Origin: Spirosoma endbachense
GTDB taxonomy: Bacteria > Bacteroidota > Bacteroidia > Cytophagales > Spirosomataceae
Reading direction: 5' to 3'
Length of the DNA: 64,000 nt
Assembly: GCF_010233585.1 (NCBI RefSeq)
Contig: NZ_CP045997.1
Location: forward strand, 6,434,985 to 6,498,984
In this document: piece after piece, positions 61,911 to 64,000 of the stretch
Position numbering within the stretch: the stretch's first letter is position 1
Layout: each line of letters begins with the position of its first letter
Made by a program: the position numbers and the translations under genes
The notes under the pieces: model-generated
Database searches by the model: none
What the model was told of the DNA's origin: nothing
What the model saw: only the letters and a program-made list of their open reading frames with translations

Positions 61911-63443
61911 ATGCATTCGTATTTCTTATTGTTGTTTATCCTGTCTACGGCTGCTTTCGGGCAATCCGATTCGGCTCATAAGCCTATTACTGGGTTTGTT
62001 GAAACGGGCTTATCAATTAGCACTCCATCGCAAACGCCTTTCTGGTTACGGGCTAAACAATATGGAATTGTTCCTGATCAAAACTCATTTGATCAATTGC
62101 GAGCTGGATTCTATAGAAACTACAGTCAGCCTGTACGAAAACTGGATTGGGGTTTAGGCGTCGAAGCTGTAGTCAACATTGGGCAAAGTCGTCGCTTTAT
62201 CATACCAGAATTTTACGTTAAGGGCAGGTTAGGGGTTTTGGAACTCATGGCAGGCCGTCGGCGTAAGGTTGTCGGATTGGCCGACACACTGCTTGGCGTG
62301 GGTCCAATGGCCTGGTCGGGTAATGCACTACCCATCCCGGAAATTCAGATTAGTTTACCTGATTACGTGCCGCTCGGTTTTACGAAAGGGCTGATCGCCT
62401 TCAAAGGATTTTACTCACATGGCTGGTTCGATAACCGTGGGCCGGTGAAAGGCTCATTTCTCCATCAGAAAGCATTTTATGGGCGATTTGGCAAACCAAA
62501 CTGGTCGCTAAAACTCTACGCTGGCTTTAACCATCAGGTACAATGGGGCGGGCGTAGCGATGTGTTTACGAGTGATCTGGTCATTAAAAACGGCCGCTTC
62601 CCAACCTCGCTGGCTGATTATTTTGACATTATATCAGGCACGAGCTTAGGCGCAAAAGAGGACACCGATACCTCACGCATCAGCAAAGGTGACCGCGAAA
62701 ATCGCATTGGAAATCATCTGGGAACTATTGATTTGGGGGCCGAATGGACAGGAAAAAGCTTTACTGTATGGGTGTATCGGCAGAGTTATTACGAAGATGG
62801 TTCTTTGTTTTACCTGATTAACATTGCAGATGGGCTGAACGGAATCCGAATCCGACAATCTGGCTCCGAAACTCGTGGATTTCAGATTCGCGAACTTGTC
62901 GCAGAGTTTTTATACACGCTTAGCCAGGGCGGCCCAACGTTTGGTAATCTCCCGGCCGAACGGGGCGCCGATAATTACTTTAACCACACCCAATATATTG
63001 ATGGCTGGTCATACGGCGGCCGGGGTATCGGAACTCCGTTTATTGGCTATTATGGTGAAAGTCGGTCAGAATTACCAACTGGTGTCAAAGCGAGTTATAC
63101 CAATGGCGATTACCATCTTTTTACCAATAATAATCGGGTGCGTGTTTTGCATATGGGTATGGCTGGTACGGTAGGTACGCGCTTCACATTTCGGATGTTC
63201 TGTTCTCTAAGCGATAATCTGGGCTCCTATGCCATTGCCTTTCCGAAAAATACCCGGCAACTATCGACATTGCTTTCGGTGAGTGCTCCACTTAAGGGAA
63301 AACCGGACTGGATTGCCCGTGTAACGATTGCCGTCGATCGGGGCAAATTGCTGCCAAACAGTACCGGAATCTATTTTAGTCTTCGTAAGACGTGGGGTTT
63401 CGCACAAGCACGATTTGCGAACACCAGTACATCCGGTTTTTAG
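61911..63443 (+). CDS. Capsule assembly Wzi-family outer-membrane protein
   Basis: 510 residues: signal peptide (MHSYFLLLFILSTAAFGQ), then a beta-barrel pattern of alternating strands with Wzi-type landmarks such as GLSISTPSQTPFWLRAKQYGIVP near the N-terminus, VNIGQSRRFIIPEFYVKGRLG, and repeated aromatic-rich strands (GKPNWSLKLYAGFNHQVQWGG, GAEWTGKSFTVWVYRQSYYEDG). Wzi-like proteins anchor or assemble capsular polysaccharide at the cell surface. The last strand ends in TSGF. Single gene. Confidence 0.8.
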   Translation: MHSYFLLLFILSTAAFGQSDSAHKPITGFVETGLSISTPSQTPFWLRAKQYGIVPDQNSFDQLRAGFYRNYSQPVRKLDWGLGVEAVVNIGQSRRFIIPEFYVKGRLGVLELMAGRRRKVVGLADTLLGVGPMAWSGNALPIPEIQISLPDYVPLGFTKGLIAFKGFYSHGWFDNRGPVKGSFLHQKAFYGRFGKPNWSLKLYAGFNHQVQWGGRSDVFTSDLVIKNGRFPTSLADYFDIISGTSLGAKEDTDTSRISKGDRENRIGNHLGTIDLGAEWTGKSFTVWVYRQSYYEDGSLFYLINIADGLNGIRIRQSGSETRGFQIRELVAEFLYTLSQGGPTFGNLPAERGADNYFNHTQYIDGWSYGGRGIGTPFIGYYGESRSELPTGVKASYTNGDYHLFTNNNRVRVLHMGMAGTVGTRFTFRMFCSLSDNLGSYAIAFPKNTRQLSTLLSVSAPLKGKPDWIARVTIAVDRGKLLPNSTGIYFSLRKTWGFAQARFANTSTSGF

Positions 63444-63454
63444 AGAGTCTCTGA

Positions 63455-63879
63455 TTAATGAACAGGCTGAACGGCATTATGCAGGGCAAACCATGCCTGA
63501 TCTAACTCCTGCCCAATACGCTGCCAGTCAGTTTCTGTAGTACCCCCTGGTTTCTGGACTGACTCGTCGCGCAGGCGCATGGCATCGGCGCGTAATCGGG
63601 CGTAGGTCGAGAACGACTGTACAGGTAAGTTGTACTGAGCAGCCGTTGTTTCGGCTAAAGCGTCGGCCAGGGCTTTGTATGAATAGTGTTCACGCTGACG
63701 ATGTATTATCCACCATTCCAGTTCTAGTGAAGCCACTTTCTGCACATCGAACCTGTTGGTGCTTAATGCCTGAATCGACTCATAATACGAGAGTAGCGCG
63801 GGTAGCGCCTTCCTATAATCGGTCCGTGTTTTACCCTTTTTAAAGTCAAATGCCGCTTTTGTTGCCTGATAACCTAGTA
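63455..63879 (-). pseudogene. Conserved hypothetical protein gene truncated at its 5' end by an IS
   Basis: The minus-strand frame is open from about 63879 to the stop at 63455 and reads LGYQATKAAFDFKKGKTRTD... then ...LELEWWIIHRQREHYSYKALADALAE...PGGTTETDWQRIGQ. The protein-like composition begins right at the edge of the IS630 element, and no ATG, GTG or TTG is available upstream before a stop near 63889. The first start lies mid-domain (GTG ~63748, ATG none good). So the original 5' end seems to have been replaced by the IS. Function unknown; a helical soluble protein. Confidence 0.6.
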
Positions 63880-64000
63880 CTCTTCCAATTTAATGGTTAG
63901 ATAAAAGTAGCTATCTTTCCGACATGGGCCAAATCGCTAAACCGTTTGTGCTGTCGGAAGCCGATCTCACAACGCTCGACCAACTCGTTCGTAAAGGTAA
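63880..64000 (+). mobile_element. IS630-family element, left end (runs off the window)
   Basis: A transposase start at 63924 is preceded by ~45 bp of A/T-rich terminal sequence beginning near a TA (63878-63879), the usual IS630 target dinucleotide. The truncated gene to the left ends at the same place. The other end lies outside the window. Confidence 0.55.
63924..64000 (+). CDS. IS630-family transposase, N-terminal fragment
   Basis: From ATG at 63924 the product begins MGQIAKPFVLSEADLTTLDQ and continues LVRKGK at the window edge. This is the N-terminal helix-turn-helix of IS630-type transposases, where a short basic/hydrophobic lead is followed by an acidic-start helix. Only 25 codons are visible, so intactness cannot be judged. 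Confidence 0.6.
   Translation, partial: MGQIAKPFVLSEADLTTLDQLVRKG

Noticed and set aside
61719..61916. 65-codon minus-strand frame between the methyltransferase and Wzi genes
   Set aside because: AT-rich intergenic composition, no family resemblance, and it overlaps the well-supported Wzi start.

Overview
The window looks like a chromosomal segment of a Bacteroidota bacterium of the Cytophagales, most like Spirosoma and its relatives. This is a family-level reading from gene content, not a search. The signs are SusC-type TonB-dependent receptors with carboxypeptidase-regulatory plug extensions, a FecI/FecR/TonB receptor trio, a receptor + DUF4249 pair, a bamA + two Skp/OmpH + uppS cluster, a fused DAHP synthase/chorismate mutase, an S46 peptidase and a Wzi-like protein. 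Shine-Dalgarno sites are not evident, and the chromosomal backbone is of medium GC.

Layout. 1-8206 (minus strand): an ECF sigma factor, a FecR anti-sigma, an STN-containing TonB receptor, a TcuA-like flavoprotein, a PrpF/GalD-like isomerase, a decayed DMT transporter and the start of an MFS transporter. Together they read as a self-regulated uptake and catabolism unit for a tricarboxylate-like acid. 8594-9114 is a broken secreted-protein gene.

9416-25006: an integrated mobile element of about 15.6 kb lying between a 15-bp copy of the tRNA-Arg(CCG) 3' end and the intact tRNA gene. It carries a tyrosine recombinase next to the tRNA, a second protein with an integrase-like N-terminus, a small HTH protein, a P4/D5-type helicase, a RepB-like primase, an iteron array that is a good origin candidate, and a 34-bp perfect inverted repeat straddling the 5' part of the primase gene. 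Its cargo is a RimK-like ATP-grasp ligase with a tiny partner, a dead IS5-family element, and an AT-rich three-gene operon. That operon encodes a C5-cytosine methyltransferase, a 964-residue protein with two GHKL ATPase modules (MORC/Hsp90-like at the N-terminus, histidine-kinase-like at the C-terminus) and a receiver-domain protein. It is the best candidate here for a poorly described defence or epigenetic system.

25240-63443: ordinary chromosome. It holds an AI-2E exporter, a PhoB/PhoR-like pair, a retropepsin-PDZ protein, tpiA, a cupin, an ECF sigma/anti-sigma/DUF4097 set, an S46 peptidase, NDH-2, a TonB receptor + DUF4249 pair, DAHP synthase/chorismate mutase, proline dehydrogenase, lspA, the Skp-Skp-BamA-UppS envelope cluster, a fasciclin lipoprotein, an MBL hydrolase, a double FKBP lipoprotein, a TonB receptor paralogous to the first one, an SDR, a YjjG-type phosphatase, a 2Fe-2S protein, an O-methyltransferase and a Wzi-like protein. 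The right edge (63880-64000) is the beginning of an IS630-family element that appears to have cut off the 5' end of a small conserved gene.

Many intergenic regions hold long perfect hairpins, mostly placed as terminators between convergent or adjacent genes.
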